DNA of 36,356 nucleotides, taken from contig JAFAUE010000092.1 in assembly GCA_019243475.1 (NCBI GenBank), forward strand, positions 1-36,356, read 5' to 3'. The notes beneath the pieces are model-generated. The model was not told the origin of the DNA and searched no databases. It saw only the letters and a list, made by a program, of their open reading frames with translations. The translations under genes were made by a program, and so were the position numbers. This DNA comes from Acidobacteriota bacterium (lineage in GTDB: Bacteria; Acidobacteriota; Terriglobia; Terriglobales; Acidobacteriaceae). Shown one piece after another: positions 26,828 to 36,223 of the stretch; the first letter of the stretch is position 1; every line of letters starts with the position of its first letter.

Positions 26828-28618
26828 TTAGAATCCTCGCGGCCGCTGTGCCGCTACTCCGAAGCTGCGTTCCAAAGCCAGACCTGCGCGCGCAAGCGTT
26901 CCTTCCTCGAATAGTCTTCCAATCAGCGTCACAGGATGCGGGACGCGTCGCGGCGGAGAAAACTTCGGCAGTGGATTTTTGGGGTCTGGCGCCCAATCGC
27001 TGCGTGCCTCCGAAACCTCCACGAATCCGGCACGCAAAGTCAACGACGGATGTCCTGTGAAGTTCGTAATCGTGAGCGTTTCATCCCGCAGTGAAGGTAC
27101 GAGCAACAGGTCTACTTGATTGAAGATTCGAGCCATTTCGCCAGCCACTATGCGGCGGAAGCGATCGGTCTGCACGAAATCGACTGCTGACAAGAATCGC
27201 GATTGGCGAAACGTGTTCGGCCAGGCGTCGGGGACCTGCATGCGGAGCTGATCGACTTGTCCGCTCAACGTGAGTTCCTCAAATGCAGCGGCTGCTTCCG
27301 CAAAGAGGATCACGTTCAGGCAGTCATACGGCCAGCTGGGCAGCGATACTTCGACCAGCGTCATGCCGACTTTTCGTATTGTGTCCAGCGCGGCTCGATC
27401 GACGTCCGTTGCGGGGGCTTCCTTCATGTACTGCGGAATGTAGCCGACGCGAAGGCTGGTTACGGATGCGTTCACGTCATATTCCAGCTTGCTCGGCACG
27501 CTGCAGAGGTCGCCGGCATCGGGTCCCGAAATGGCACGGAGCACCAGCATCGTGTCCTCAACACTGCGCGCCATCGGTCCCAGTTTATCGAGCGACCAAC
27601 AAAGTGTCATCGCGCCCGTACGCGGAACGCGTCCATAGGTGGGACGCAGTCCAGTGATGCCGCAGCGTGCGCTGGGCGAGACAATGCTTCCTTCAGTCTC
27701 GCTTCCAATGGAGAAGCCTACGAGTCCCGCTGCCGTGGCAGCGCCGGGCCCGGCGCTTGAACCCGACGAACCTTCTTCGAGCAGCCATGGATTCATCGTT
27801 TGGCCACCGAACCAAACATCGTTCAACGCCAGCGCGCCCAGACTGAGCTTTGCAATCAACACGGCGCCAGCGTCGTTTAGGCGCCTGGTCACCGCAGCGT
27901 CGTCGCTCGGCACTCGATTGCGGAACGGTTCTGCTCCATACGTGGTGGGAATGCCGGCAGTATCGAGCAAGTCTTTCGCGCCCCAGGGAACTCCATGCAG
28001 CGGACCGCGATAGTTCCCGCCCGCGATCTCCTGATCGGCCTTCCGCGCCTGCTCGACTGCATGTTCCTCAGTAAGCGTGATCACGCAGTGCAGCTTTGAG
28101 TCGAAACGCTTCAACCGCTCGATATAGATTTGCGTCAATCTCTCTGAGGTGATTTGCCTGGACTCGATCCAGCGCGCCAGATGGCTTACTGAAGCGAAAG
28201 CAATATCGGCATCATTGCCGGGCAGCGTTCCCGGATCGGGTCTACTCCAGATGAACTCGTCACGGAGCGAAGGATGCCGCATGCCGGGCAACATCGGGTT
28301 CCAGAGCGAATAAGGCGCGACATCTGGACCAATGCTGACTTTGTGCTTGCCGGCCCGCCGCTCGTAGAGCGGAGCCATAGAGTTCCGCCAATTTCCGGCG
28401 GCTTCCATGCGATGCTCGGGCGTGAGCGCAACCTGCACAAGTTTCTCAGCCTCGAGAAACGTAGTTGATTCAACCGGCGGTCCAACTGGGGGCGCAGTTC
28501 CAAACGCCGGCGGTTCACCGGGAGGCGGCTCTTGCTGGCCAGTGGCAAAGGACGTGAGCGAAGTGACAAAACAACCTGCCGCCATGTTCACTAGAAACTG
28601 CCGACGCGAATGTGACAT
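26828..28618 (-). CDS. secreted amidase (amidase signature family)
   Basis: RRQFLVNMAAGCFVTSLTSFATG (Tat-like signal); GVPWGAKDLLDTAGIPTTYGAEPF (Lys), GSSGSSAGPGAATAAGLVGFSIGSETEGSIVSPSARCGITGLRPTYGRV (Ser-cisSer-Lys amidase signature). Confidence 0.9.
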   Translation of the reverse strand: MSHSRRQFLVNMAAGCFVTSLTSFATGQQEPPPGEPPAFGTAPPVGPPVESTTFLEAEKLVQVALTPEHRMEAAGNWRNSMAPLYERRAGKHKVSIGPDVAPYSLWNPMLPGMRHPSLRDEFIWSRPDPGTLPGNDADIAFASVSHLARWIESRQITSERLTQIYIERLKRFDSKLHCVITLTEEHAVEQARKADQEIAGGNYRGPLHGVPWGAKDLLDTAGIPTTYGAEPFRNRVPSDDAAVTRRLNDAGAVLIAKLSLGALALNDVWFGGQTMNPWLLEEGSSGSSAGPGAATAAGLVGFSIGSETEGSIVSPSARCGITGLRPTYGRVPRTGAMTLCWSLDKLGPMARSVEDTMLVLRAISGPDAGDLCSVPSKLEYDVNASVTSLRVGYIPQYMKEAPATDVDRAALDTIRKVGMTLVEVSLPSWPYDCLNVILFAEAAAAFEELTLSGQVDQLRMQVPDAWPNTFRQSRFLSAVDFVQTDRFRRIVAGEMARIFNQVDLLLVPSLRDETLTITNFTGHPSLTLRAGFVEVSEARSDWAPDPKNPLPKFSPPRRVPHPVTLIGRLFEEGTLARAGLALERSFGVAAQRPRGF

Positions 28619-28763
28619 GCATTCTTCTCCGAATCGCGCATTATAGCGGCGTGGAATGTGCCTGAGTTCATCTCGCGGTACGACGACAATTAGTCCCAGC
28701 GGGTTCGCATAATCTTTCCGTAACTCGGAAACCTCGATTCAAAAGGAGTCGAGAGGTGTGCAT

Positions 28764-29748
28764 ATGAAAGCTATCGTGTACTACGAAGCTGGTTCGCTCA
28801 ATGCTCTTCAATTCATCGAGACCGATAAACCGGCTCCCGCCGGCGACGAAGTGCTGGTTAAGATCCACTCGGCGTCGCTGAATCCGCTCGATTCACACAT
28901 GCTCCTCGGCATGCCGCAGCTGCTGCGCAAATTAATAGCGCGTAAGTCGCCCAAAATGAAAGTACCGGGCGTTGACCTCGCCGGCGTTGTAGAAGCTGTG
29001 GGCAGCAGCGGTTGTGGCGTTCAGTCCAGGTGACGCGGTGTTCGGCGTTGGGAAAGGAACGCTCGCGGAATACGCATGCGCGCGCGAGTCGGCACTCTGC
29101 AGCAAACCTGACGGTGTAACGTTCGAAGAAGCAGCTTCTGCACCGGTGGCCGCAGTCACCGCGCTTCAAGGTCTGCGGGACCAGGGAGGCATTCACGCCG
29201 GCCAGAGTTTGTTGATCAATGGAGCGGCCGGCGGTGTAGGCACCTTCGCGGTCCAAATCGCAAAGATATATGCAGCACAGGTGACCGCGGTGTGCAGCAC
29301 AAAAAACGTAGAACTGCTGCGATCGATAGGCGCGGACCGCGTGATCGACTACACGCAACAAGATTTCACCAGACTTGGCGAAAAATACGATCTCATTTTT
29401 GATCTTGTGCTCAATCACTCCCTCCTGGAATTCAGACGCGCATTGAAGCCGCATGGAAAATATGTGAGCGCGGGCGCCCTGGGTGGGTCTATCCCGGGAT
29501 TCTTGACTGGATTTTTTCGTGGACCGCTACTGTCGAAATTCGTCACCCAGCGCTTTGTGACATTTATTGCCAAGATAAAAGCAACGGACCTTGCTTACCT
29601 TGGAGAACTGATGACATCAGGTCGCGTTCGGCCTGTAATCGAGAATCGCTATCCGCTTTCTGACGGGCGCCGCGGGATCGAGCTCGTTGCCGCCCGCCAT
29701 GTTCGTGGAAAAGTGTTAATAAACGTCGTTCCAGGCAGTCAGGACTAA
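28764..29748 (+). pseudogene. zinc-type alcohol dehydrogenase/quinone oxidoreductase family, interrupted by a +1 frameshift near 29010
   Basis: ORF 28758..29033 gives MKAIVYYEAGSLNALQFIETDKPAPAGDEVLVKIHSASLNPLD..VPGVDLAGVVEAVGSSG|CGVQSR*; ORF 29014..29748 continues AFSPGDAVFGVGKGTLAEYACA..LLINGAAGGVGTFAVQIAKIY. Removing one G at 29010-29011 restores VEAVGSSVVAFSPGDAVFGVG. Confidence 0.85.
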
Positions 29749-29856
29749 CAAGAAGCTCGTGTTCCTGCTTTCGCCTGCACGGGCGGAACTGCGGAACGGG
29801 CTATCACGTATCTGGCAATAGGCACCCGACAAGCGCAGGTACACCTGGAGAGACCA

Positions 29857-31503
29857 ATGTCCAAGCTCGTGCGCGTCTGTTTTTTTGTAATCGGCTTATT
29901 GCTGACCATGCAACATTCGTTCGCCGAAGAAGGTGTGCGCGGCCGACTCGTGGATACATCATGGCTCGCCAGGAACCTGAAAAGTTCCGATCTCGTCCTC
30001 CTCGACGCCTCGCCTGAGACATACGGTAAGGGCCATATCCCCGGAGCGCAGAGCGTCAACATCTATGACTTGTTTGCGTATGGCTTCGGCGGAATCTCCG
30101 ACTCCAAGATCGAAGAGGATTTCCGCTCGTGGGGGGTCGGGCCGGAGAAGAAAATTGTCATGTACGATTCCGGCGGCCAGGAACTTGCCACCCGCCTGTT
30201 TTTCGATCTCGATTACCATGGCGTTCCAGAACAGAACCTATTCATTCTCGATGGCGGCCTGTCCAAGTGGAAGAAAGAAGCATTACCGCTGAGTACAGAA
30301 CGGGTGCCTTCTCCTAAGAATGGCACATTCAAGCTTACGAAATTAAACGAAGACCTGCGTGGCGGACTTCCCGAAGTGCTCGACGCCACCGGCGACACTA
30401 CCCACAACGCCCTGCTCGAAGGCTTAGGTCCAGACTGGCACTACGGGCAAATCGCCCCGTTTAGCAAAGCCGGTCATATCCCGACAGGAATTCTGACGCC
30501 GGTTGGAGATTTTTACAATGCGGACAAGACCTTCAAGTCTCCCAAAGAAATCCGGCAGATGCTCACATTTCTCGGCGTGAAGGAGGAACAGCAGATCTAT
30601 ACATACTGCGGCGGAGGAGTGGCGGCGACGGTTCCTTATTTCGCAGCCAAGTACGTAGCCGGATATCCCAAAGTGAAGCTCTATCCCGAATCGGAACTCG
30701 GCTGGCTTAACGACGAAAGAGGACTTCCGTACTGGACGTACGATGAGCCGTACCTGATGCGCGAGACCAACTGGCTGCAGTTCTGGAGCAGCCAGATGAT
30801 TCGCAGTTTCTTAGGGGCTCCGGTGAGCGTGGTCGATCTCCGGCCGCAAGCCGAGTTCAACCAGGGACACATTCCATACTCGCTCAACATTTCGAGTGAA
30901 GTTTTCCGAGCTAATGTGACTACTCCGGAAAAGTTGGCCGAGATACTCGGGCCGGCCGGTGTACACGCATCCGATGAAGCCGTGGTTGTTTCCGGCGCTG
31001 GACTCACAAAAGACTCCGCTCTCGCCTACGTCATGCTGGAAAATCTCGGCCAGAAAAAAGTCTCAATGTTCATGGACTCGATGGACACATGGACCAAACG
31101 CGGACAGCATCTGGTGAAAGACCCGACTGTAGTGGGACCAAAGAAAGCTCCGCACGACCCTGCTATTGTGCCCATCTCCTATCCGAGCAATGCCGGAACG
31201 GACGTGCTGATTAACAGTCCCCGCGCAGGCCAGGATCCGTATCCGGTGGTGTTCGTTGCATCGGGCAAAGAACTTGCAGCGAAGTCTCAGAATGGGAAAA
31301 CGGTGCATGTGAACTATGCCGATCTCTTGAACGCCGACGGCACGCCCAAAGCGGCCAAGGACATCTGGACTGCTCTCGAGAAAGCCGGGGTTCCGCGCTA
31401 TGCCCAGCTGATCTGCGTGTCAGACGATCCCGGCGAGGCAGCGGTGAACTATTTCATTCTGAAACTCATGGGATTTCGCGACGTGAAGGTGCTGGTCAGT
31501 TAG
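29857..31503 (+). CDS. secreted multi-domain sulfurtransferase (three rhodanese-like domains)
   Basis: Signal peptide; GKGHIPGAQSVNIYD..IVMYDSGGQELATRLFFDL; AGHIPTGILTPVGDFYN..QIYTYCGGGVAATVPYFAAKYV; VVDLRPQAEFNQGHIPYSLNI..AVVVSGAGLTKDSALAYVML. Confidence 0.87.
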   Translation: MSKLVRVCFFVIGLLLTMQHSFAEEGVRGRLVDTSWLARNLKSSDLVLLDASPETYGKGHIPGAQSVNIYDLFAYGFGGISDSKIEEDFRSWGVGPEKKIVMYDSGGQELATRLFFDLDYHGVPEQNLFILDGGLSKWKKEALPLSTERVPSPKNGTFKLTKLNEDLRGGLPEVLDATGDTTHNALLEGLGPDWHYGQIAPFSKAGHIPTGILTPVGDFYNADKTFKSPKEIRQMLTFLGVKEEQQIYTYCGGGVAATVPYFAAKYVAGYPKVKLYPESELGWLNDERGLPYWTYDEPYLMRETNWLQFWSSQMIRSFLGAPVSVVDLRPQAEFNQGHIPYSLNISSEVFRANVTTPEKLAEILGPAGVHASDEAVVVSGAGLTKDSALAYVMLENLGQKKVSMFMDSMDTWTKRGQHLVKDPTVVGPKKAPHDPAIVPISYPSNAGTDVLINSPRAGQDPYPVVFVASGKELAAKSQNGKTVHVNYADLLNADGTPKAAKDIWTALEKAGVPRYAQLICVSDDPGEAAVNYFILKLMGFRDVKVLVS

Positions 31504-31510
31504 AAAGCCG

Positions 31511-31669
31511 CAATAGGCAATAAGCGATAGGCAATAGGCGAATTCATGGCTGGCTAAAAGATGTTCAGAAGGCCGAACCTAAACGACTATTGTCTATTGC
31601 CGACCGCCAACCGCCAAGTTGCTTAGTGCCTATCGCCTATCGCTTATTGCCTATCGCTTATTGCCTTTG
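31511..31669. repeat. degenerate 7-bp tandem repeats in inverted arms
   Basis: Left arm caatagg|caataag|cgatagg|caatagg (31511-31538); right arm gcctatc|gcctatc|gcttatt|gcctatc|gcttatt|gcctttg (31628-31669); arms reverse-complementary at about 26/28 positions; between the + strand rhodanese gene and - strand genes. Confidence 0.85.
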
Positions 31670-31670
31670 C

Positions 31671-31982
31671 CTAACTCGCTCGCGCCGACTTTTCTTTTTG
31701 CGGGCGCACATCAAGACCAAAATCCCGTTGCACCCGGTCGTACCATGCAGCGTCGTCCAAAGCTCCCCAACTCGCCCATTCTTCATCATTCATCGAGTCA
31801 CGCCATGCGAGGAAAGGCTCGGCTGTCGGCCCGACGGGGTGGCGAAGTTTCAGTCGCGGATAGCAGATAGGTAAGTAGTAGCGAGGCCCAAAGGCTGCAG
31901 ATTCGAGGCCACCGCTTAGCTTACTGGCAATTGCGTCTGGGTTACTCGCCCAGATATTCAAGTTCGACCGTGGTGCAGTCAT
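31671..31982 (-). CDS. small hypothetical protein overlapping the 3' end of the phosphatase gene
   Basis: Within ORF 31671..32102; likely start ATG 31982 or TTG 31961; ..NPDAIASKLSGGLESAAFGPRYYLPICYPRLKLRHPVGPTAEPFLAWRDSMNDEEWASWGALDDAAWYDRVQRDFGLDV.. reads like real protein. Confidence 0.45.
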   Translation of the reverse strand: MTAPRSNLNIWASNPDAIASKLSGGLESAAFGPRYYLPICYPRLKLRHPVGPTAEPFLAWRDSMNDEEWASWGALDDAAWYDRVQRDFGLDVRPQKEKSARAS

Positions 31983-33615
31983 CCGATGGCGGGGCGCCCT
32001 GGGCAAAATCGCTGACGGCGGCGAACAGATCCTGACCGGCAAGGACCGTGGACTCCAGGCGCTCGTCTCCGAAGAACTCGCCTTCATTATTTTGAGCTTC
32101 ATTCACTCCGTCGCTTACCAGCACGATGCGATCGCCGGGCTTCAACACGAAGTTGTAAGTTTCAAATTCCGCCGTTGGAATAAGACCAAGCGGTAGATTG
32201 CCCTCGCTCGGCCGCAGAATCTGGCGATCAGCAACGCGCACTGCTGGGACGTGTCCACAATTCAGGAATTCGCATTCCCCGTTGGGCATTACTTTCAGCA
32301 CGTTGCAGGTTGCATACTTTTCGCCGAGCTTCTTCACGCAAAGGAACCTGTTGACGGCGGATGCGATCTCCGCAAGCGGCACGTGAGAGACCAGCTGCGA
32401 GTAAATCATGCCCTGGAGAATCGAAGCGAGAATCGCCGCCGAGACTCCCTTGCCGCAGATGTCGGCAAGAACCAGATACAGGTTTCCATCGGCAAGAACC
32501 GCGTCATAAAAATCCCCACCGATCTCCTGGCAGGGCAAACTTCGGGCCCGCAGGCGCGCGAAATGCACCTCAGGAATTACGACGGTCATTAGCCGCTGCT
32601 GAATGGTGGCGGCGATGGCAAGCTCTTTTTGGTACAGCCTTGCGTTCTGCTCAGACTGTGCCAGTTGCGCAGTCTCGATCAGCGCCGCGGCTTCGGTTGC
32701 GACCGTATTCAAAATGTCGCGGCTGAGACTGGAAAGCCCGCGTGAAGCCAAACGGCTATCGAGATACAGCACGCCATTGATCGCGCGCTGGGCTTCGGGG
32801 CTTTGCGACTGCTGCTGCCCTTGCGCGATATTGCTGCGGAACAGAGGCATGCAGATCACCGTCCGCAGATCGTGGGCAACGATGCTCTGCCGCGCAGCCA
32901 GGTCGGAGTGACTCGCCGTGTCGGTGATGATCACACGCGACGCCGAAGTCATGGCGTCTTTGAGGATGGAGTGCGAGATGGTGCTGTCATCTCTTAGTTC
33001 ATCGCCGAGCGAATTCCGGCCCACAGCGAGTTGGAGCTCGCTGTCCTTCTGCACAAGAAAAACAAAACCACGTTCAGCGCCGGTGATACGCAGAGTGGCT
33101 TCGACCAGTGTGACCAGTACGTCGTCCAGCGCGCCGCGGCTATTCAGCTTGCGCGCTACTTCAAGAAAGAAGGCCAGCTTTTCGAGGTCCGAAGCTTCCT
33201 TTTCAACCTGGAGGCCAGAGATCTGGCTGAGGAGCTCGCGGGCGGCGCTGCTGGCCGGAGCCCCTGTACCCCACTGGAAAATTGCGAAGCTGCGATCGTT
33301 GCTGCTGCCAAACTGCAGTCGGTCGTTATTGCTGAGCTTGTGCCGTTTGACCGGAGCGCCATTTACGAATGTCCCATGCTTGCTTCCGAGGTCGAGGAGA
33401 TAATATTCGCCGCCCATCTGGACGATCTCGGCATGATCGCGCGAGGCCATCGGGTCGGTGATGACAAGGTTCTTTTCTGCGCGCCGTCCGATGGTAAAAG
33501 GGAAGTGGTTGAGCGGGAGCGCCTGCTGCTTGTCGCCTTCGATGCGCAACAGCACAGGGACCTCCTGAGGACCTCCAACCATCGTGTTGTGGACTGACGA
33601 TAACTGAGTAGCCAT
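31942..33615 (-). CDS. FHA-GAF-SpoIIE/PP2C serine phosphatase
   Basis: FHA: FTIGRRAEKNLVITDPMASRDHAEIVQMGGEYYLLDLGSKHGTFVNG; GAF-like middle; SpoIIE: YQKELAIAATIQQRLM..QEIGGDFYDAVLADGNLYLVLADICGKGVSAAILAS..LKPGDRIVLVSDGVNEAQNNEGEFFGDERL. Start 33615 (internal ATG) preferred over 33645. Confidence 0.9.
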   Translation of the reverse strand: MATQLSSVHNTMVGGPQEVPVLLRIEGDKQQALPLNHFPFTIGRRAEKNLVITDPMASRDHAEIVQMGGEYYLLDLGSKHGTFVNGAPVKRHKLSNNDRLQFGSSNDRSFAIFQWGTGAPASSAARELLSQISGLQVEKEASDLEKLAFFLEVARKLNSRGALDDVLVTLVEATLRITGAERGFVFLVQKDSELQLAVGRNSLGDELRDDSTISHSILKDAMTSASRVIITDTASHSDLAARQSIVAHDLRTVICMPLFRSNIAQGQQQSQSPEAQRAINGVLYLDSRLASRGLSSLSRDILNTVATEAAALIETAQLAQSEQNARLYQKELAIAATIQQRLMTVVIPEVHFARLRARSLPCQEIGGDFYDAVLADGNLYLVLADICGKGVSAAILASILQGMIYSQLVSHVPLAEIASAVNRFLCVKKLGEKYATCNVLKVMPNGECEFLNCGHVPAVRVADRQILRPSEGNLPLGLIPTAEFETYNFVLKPGDRIVLVSDGVNEAQNNEGEFFGDERLESTVLAGQDLFAAVSDFAQGAPPSDDCTTVELEYLGE

Positions 33616-33659
33616 GGGAGTACTGGGTGCCCATAAGCGTAGCACTCTTTCGGGTGCGC

Positions 33660-33760
33660 GTAGCTGCTGGCTGCCACGACCAGCTACCGGCTAGGGGCGC
33701 AGAAACAGAGAGCCTGGGGGCCAACTCCTGGCAGCCGGCAGCGAGCAGCTGGTCGGGACT
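33660..33760. repeat. degenerate 7-bp repeats in two arms between divergent genes
   Basis: gtagctg|ctggctg|ccacgac|cagctac|cggctag (33660-33694) and tcctggc|agccggc|agcgagc|agctggt|cgggact (33726-33760); arms partly reverse-complementary (shared agctggtcg, tggcagcc). Confidence 0.55.
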
Positions 33761-33791
33761 AGTTGTCGCCGTTACAATCGGCGAGTTCATT

Positions 33792-34490
33792 ATGGCCAAG
33801 CGGGTAATCGTCTCCTGGAGCGGCGGCAAGGATAGCGCCTGGACACTCCATGTCTTGCGGCAGCAGCCGCAGAGGTATTCGGTAACCGGGTTACTGACGA
33901 CGATCAACCAGGAATTCAACCGGATTGCCATGCATGGCGTACGCCGCGAGCTGCTCGAGGCGCAGGCAGCAGCCGCCGGATTACCGCTCTGGGTGGTGCC
34001 TCTCCCATTTCCCTACGCGAACGAACACTACGAACGCCGGATTGGGAACGCATTGCACTTCATCCGCAATCTCGGGATCGAGGCGCTTGCCTTCGGCGAC
34101 CTGTATTTACAGGACGTGCGCGATTACAGGGAAAAACAGTTTGCCAACTACGGCCTTGAGCTGCTCTTCCCAATTTGGGGCATCCCCACAGACGCTCTGG
34201 CCCAGGACATGCTACGAGGAGGACTGAAGGCGCGACTCAGCTGCATCGATCCGCGAGTTCTTTCGCCTGAATTCGCCGGGCGAGACTATGACAGCCGCTT
34301 GCTCCGCGATTTGCCGCCGGGAACTGATCCATGCGCCGAGAAAGGGGAGTTCCACACCTTCGTCTATGCCGGGCCAATGTTCCGGCAAGCGATCTCTGTC
34401 GTCAATGGGGAAATCGTGGAGCGCGACGGCTTCGTGTACGCCGACCTGCTCCCTGTTGCAGGTACCGGTTCTCAGCCGCAACTTGGATAG
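33792..34490 (+). CDS. Dph6-like (COG2102/DUF71) ATP pyrophosphatase
   Basis: MAKRVIVSWSGGKDSAWTLHVLRQQPQRYSVTGLLTTINQEFNRIAMHGVRRELLEAQAAAAGLPLWVVPLP: PP-loop SGGKDS and MHGVR; IDPRVLSPEFAGRDYD; CAEKGEFHTFVYAGPMF. ATG 33792 preferred. Confidence 0.88.
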   Translation: MAKRVIVSWSGGKDSAWTLHVLRQQPQRYSVTGLLTTINQEFNRIAMHGVRRELLEAQAAAAGLPLWVVPLPFPYANEHYERRIGNALHFIRNLGIEALAFGDLYLQDVRDYREKQFANYGLELLFPIWGIPTDALAQDMLRGGLKARLSCIDPRVLSPEFAGRDYDSRLLRDLPPGTDPCAEKGEFHTFVYAGPMFRQAISVVNGEIVERDGFVYADLLPVAGTGSQPQLG

Positions 34491-34525
34491 CGCCGGTCCA
34501 GCCGCTAGACTCCAGACCCGCACTT

Positions 34526-35380
34526 CTAGCGCAGAAGATCTTCGAGTTCGATTGACTGATCGGTCTTCTCGTCTCGGTACTTCACGAGGACCGGCGTATA
34601 CAGCGACAATCCCCACTCCTTGCCCATGCCTCGAGTAACTGCGCGCGAGCCGGGCACGACGACCGCATTTTCGGGAATCTCTAGTGGACGATCACCGGAA
34701 GAGCGAAGCACCTGGCCGCGTACCAGGTCATAGACCGGCGTAGAGCGGGTGAGCATAGTGCCTGCTCCAAGCACTGCACGGCTGTGGACTAGTGTCCCTT
34801 CGTAAACACCACAATTGCCACCTACCAAGACATCGTCTTCGATGATGACAGGCGAAGCGTTCACTGGTTCGAGCACGCCGCCGATTTGTGCTGCGGCGCT
34901 CAGGTGCACGCGCTTCCCGATTTGGGCGCAGGATCCCACTAAGGCATGAGAATCGACCATCGTGCACTCATCTACATAAGCGCCGGCGTTGATGAACATC
35001 GGCGGCATGCAGATGACCGTCGGCGCGACGTAGGCTCCTGTGCGAATAGATGAGCCACCGGGGACAATCCGAACCTTATCGTTGGCTTCGAAGTGGCGGG
35101 GAGGGTAGGTTCCTTTATCGACAAACGAAAGGACCCCGCCGTGCCACTCGCGCAAAGTCCCAATGCGGAATCCGACGAGAATTCCTTGCTTCACCCAGGA
35201 ATTTACCTGCCAGCGCCCGTCGATCTTCTCTGCCGCTCGAATCTCGCCATGAGTGAGCGCTTCGCGAAAACGCTCGAAGGTCGCGTGTGCAAGAGGCACT
35301 TCATTTGCACGCGCGCCTGCTTCGTAAAGCCGCTCGATTTCCTCGCGCAAACTTGCGATCACCGGTGAGGTATGGGACAT
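34526..35380 (-). CDS. dapD: 2,3,4,5-tetrahydropyridine-2,6-dicarboxylate N-succinyltransferase
   Basis: [30 protein letters not shown]; left-handed beta-helix hexapeptides: [77 protein letters not shown]. Confidence 0.93.
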   Translation of the reverse strand: MSHTSPVIASLREEIERLYEAGARANEVPLAHATFERFREALTHGEIRAAEKIDGRWQVNSWVKQGILVGFRIGTLREWHGGVLSFVDKGTYPPRHFEANDKVRIVPGGSSIRTGAYVAPTVICMPPMFINAGAYVDECTMVDSHALVGSCAQIGKRVHLSAAAQIGGVLEPVNASPVIIEDDVLVGGNCGVYEGTLVHSRAVLGAGTMLTRSTPVYDLVRGQVLRSSGDRPLEIPENAVVVPGSRAVTRGMGKEWGLSLYTPVLVKYRDEKTDQSIELEDLLR

Positions 35381-35440
35381 TTGCTGTTGGAGTATAAATC
35401 GAAAAACGCGGCCGCATTTTGCGGCAAGGCTCGCTTGTAC

Positions 35441-36223
35441 ATGGAATCATCACTGCTTCCGCTTCTTGGGCGTACGCTTGTGATCGTTGCCCATCCTGAC
35501 GACGAGTCCATCTCCTGCGGCGGTGTGCTGCAGCGGATGAGAGAGCCGTGCGTCGTCTTTGCGACCGACGGCGCGCCGGAAGATGAATACTTCTGGCGCA
35601 GATACGGTACACGCGAGTGCTATGCCGCGTTGCGCGAAGAGGAAGCACGAGCGGCGCTGGGTGAGGTTGGGGTGCCCGACGTCGAGTTTCTTGCCCGGCA
35701 GGCCGAACTGCCTTTAGTCGACCAGCGTCTCTATGCCGCGTTGCCGCCTGCATTCTCTGCTTTGGCGAGGCTCATCGAGAAGCGGCAGCCGGAGTGCCTA
35801 TTGACACTGGCTTACGAAGGGGGTCATCCCGACCACGACGCTGTCAGTTTTCTTTCGGCTCAGCTTGGCCGCGCGTTCTCTCTCCCGGTTTGGGAAGCCC
35901 CGCTTTACCATCGCAGCACCACAGGCGAAGGTGTCTATCAGCAGTTTGTGGAAGAAGGGGACGAAGTGATAGAGCACAACGTGATAGGTGACGAGTTGCA
36001 GGCCAAGGTGCGAATGCTGGGCTGCTACAAATCGCAGTTCAATGCGCTACCGTCGTTTTCGACGGAGCGCGAACGCTTTCGTCCGCAAGCCGCCTATGAT
36101 TACAGCCAGCGTCCTCATTCGGGAAACCTCAATTACGAGATATGGCAATGGCGGATGAAACCAGAGGAAGTGTGTGCCGCGTTTGTCGATTTTGAAAGGT
36201 CGACTGCTCCGTTACAGAAATGA
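35441..36223 (+). CDS. PIG-L family deacetylase
   Basis: [73 protein letters not shown] and HPDHD metal motifs. Start 35441 preferred over 35372. Confidence 0.9.
   Translation: MESSLLPLLGRTLVIVAHPDDESISCGGVLQRMREPCVVFATDGAPEDEYFWRRYGTRECYAALREEEARAALGEVGVPDVEFLARQAELPLVDQRLYAALPPAFSALARLIEKRQPECLLTLAYEGGHPDHDAVSFLSAQLGRAFSLPVWEAPLYHRSTTGEGVYQQFVEEGDEVIEHNVIGDELQAKVRMLGCYKSQFNALPSFSTERERFRPQAAYDYSQRPHSGNLNYEIWQWRMKPEEVCAAFVDFERSTAPLQK

Noticed and set aside
31590-31874. ORFs 31590..31874 and 31619..31870 (IAYRLLPIAY-type peptides)
   Set aside because: The peptides are read-through of the 7-bp DNA repeat, giving a 7-aa periodic low-complexity sequence typical of spurious annotations.
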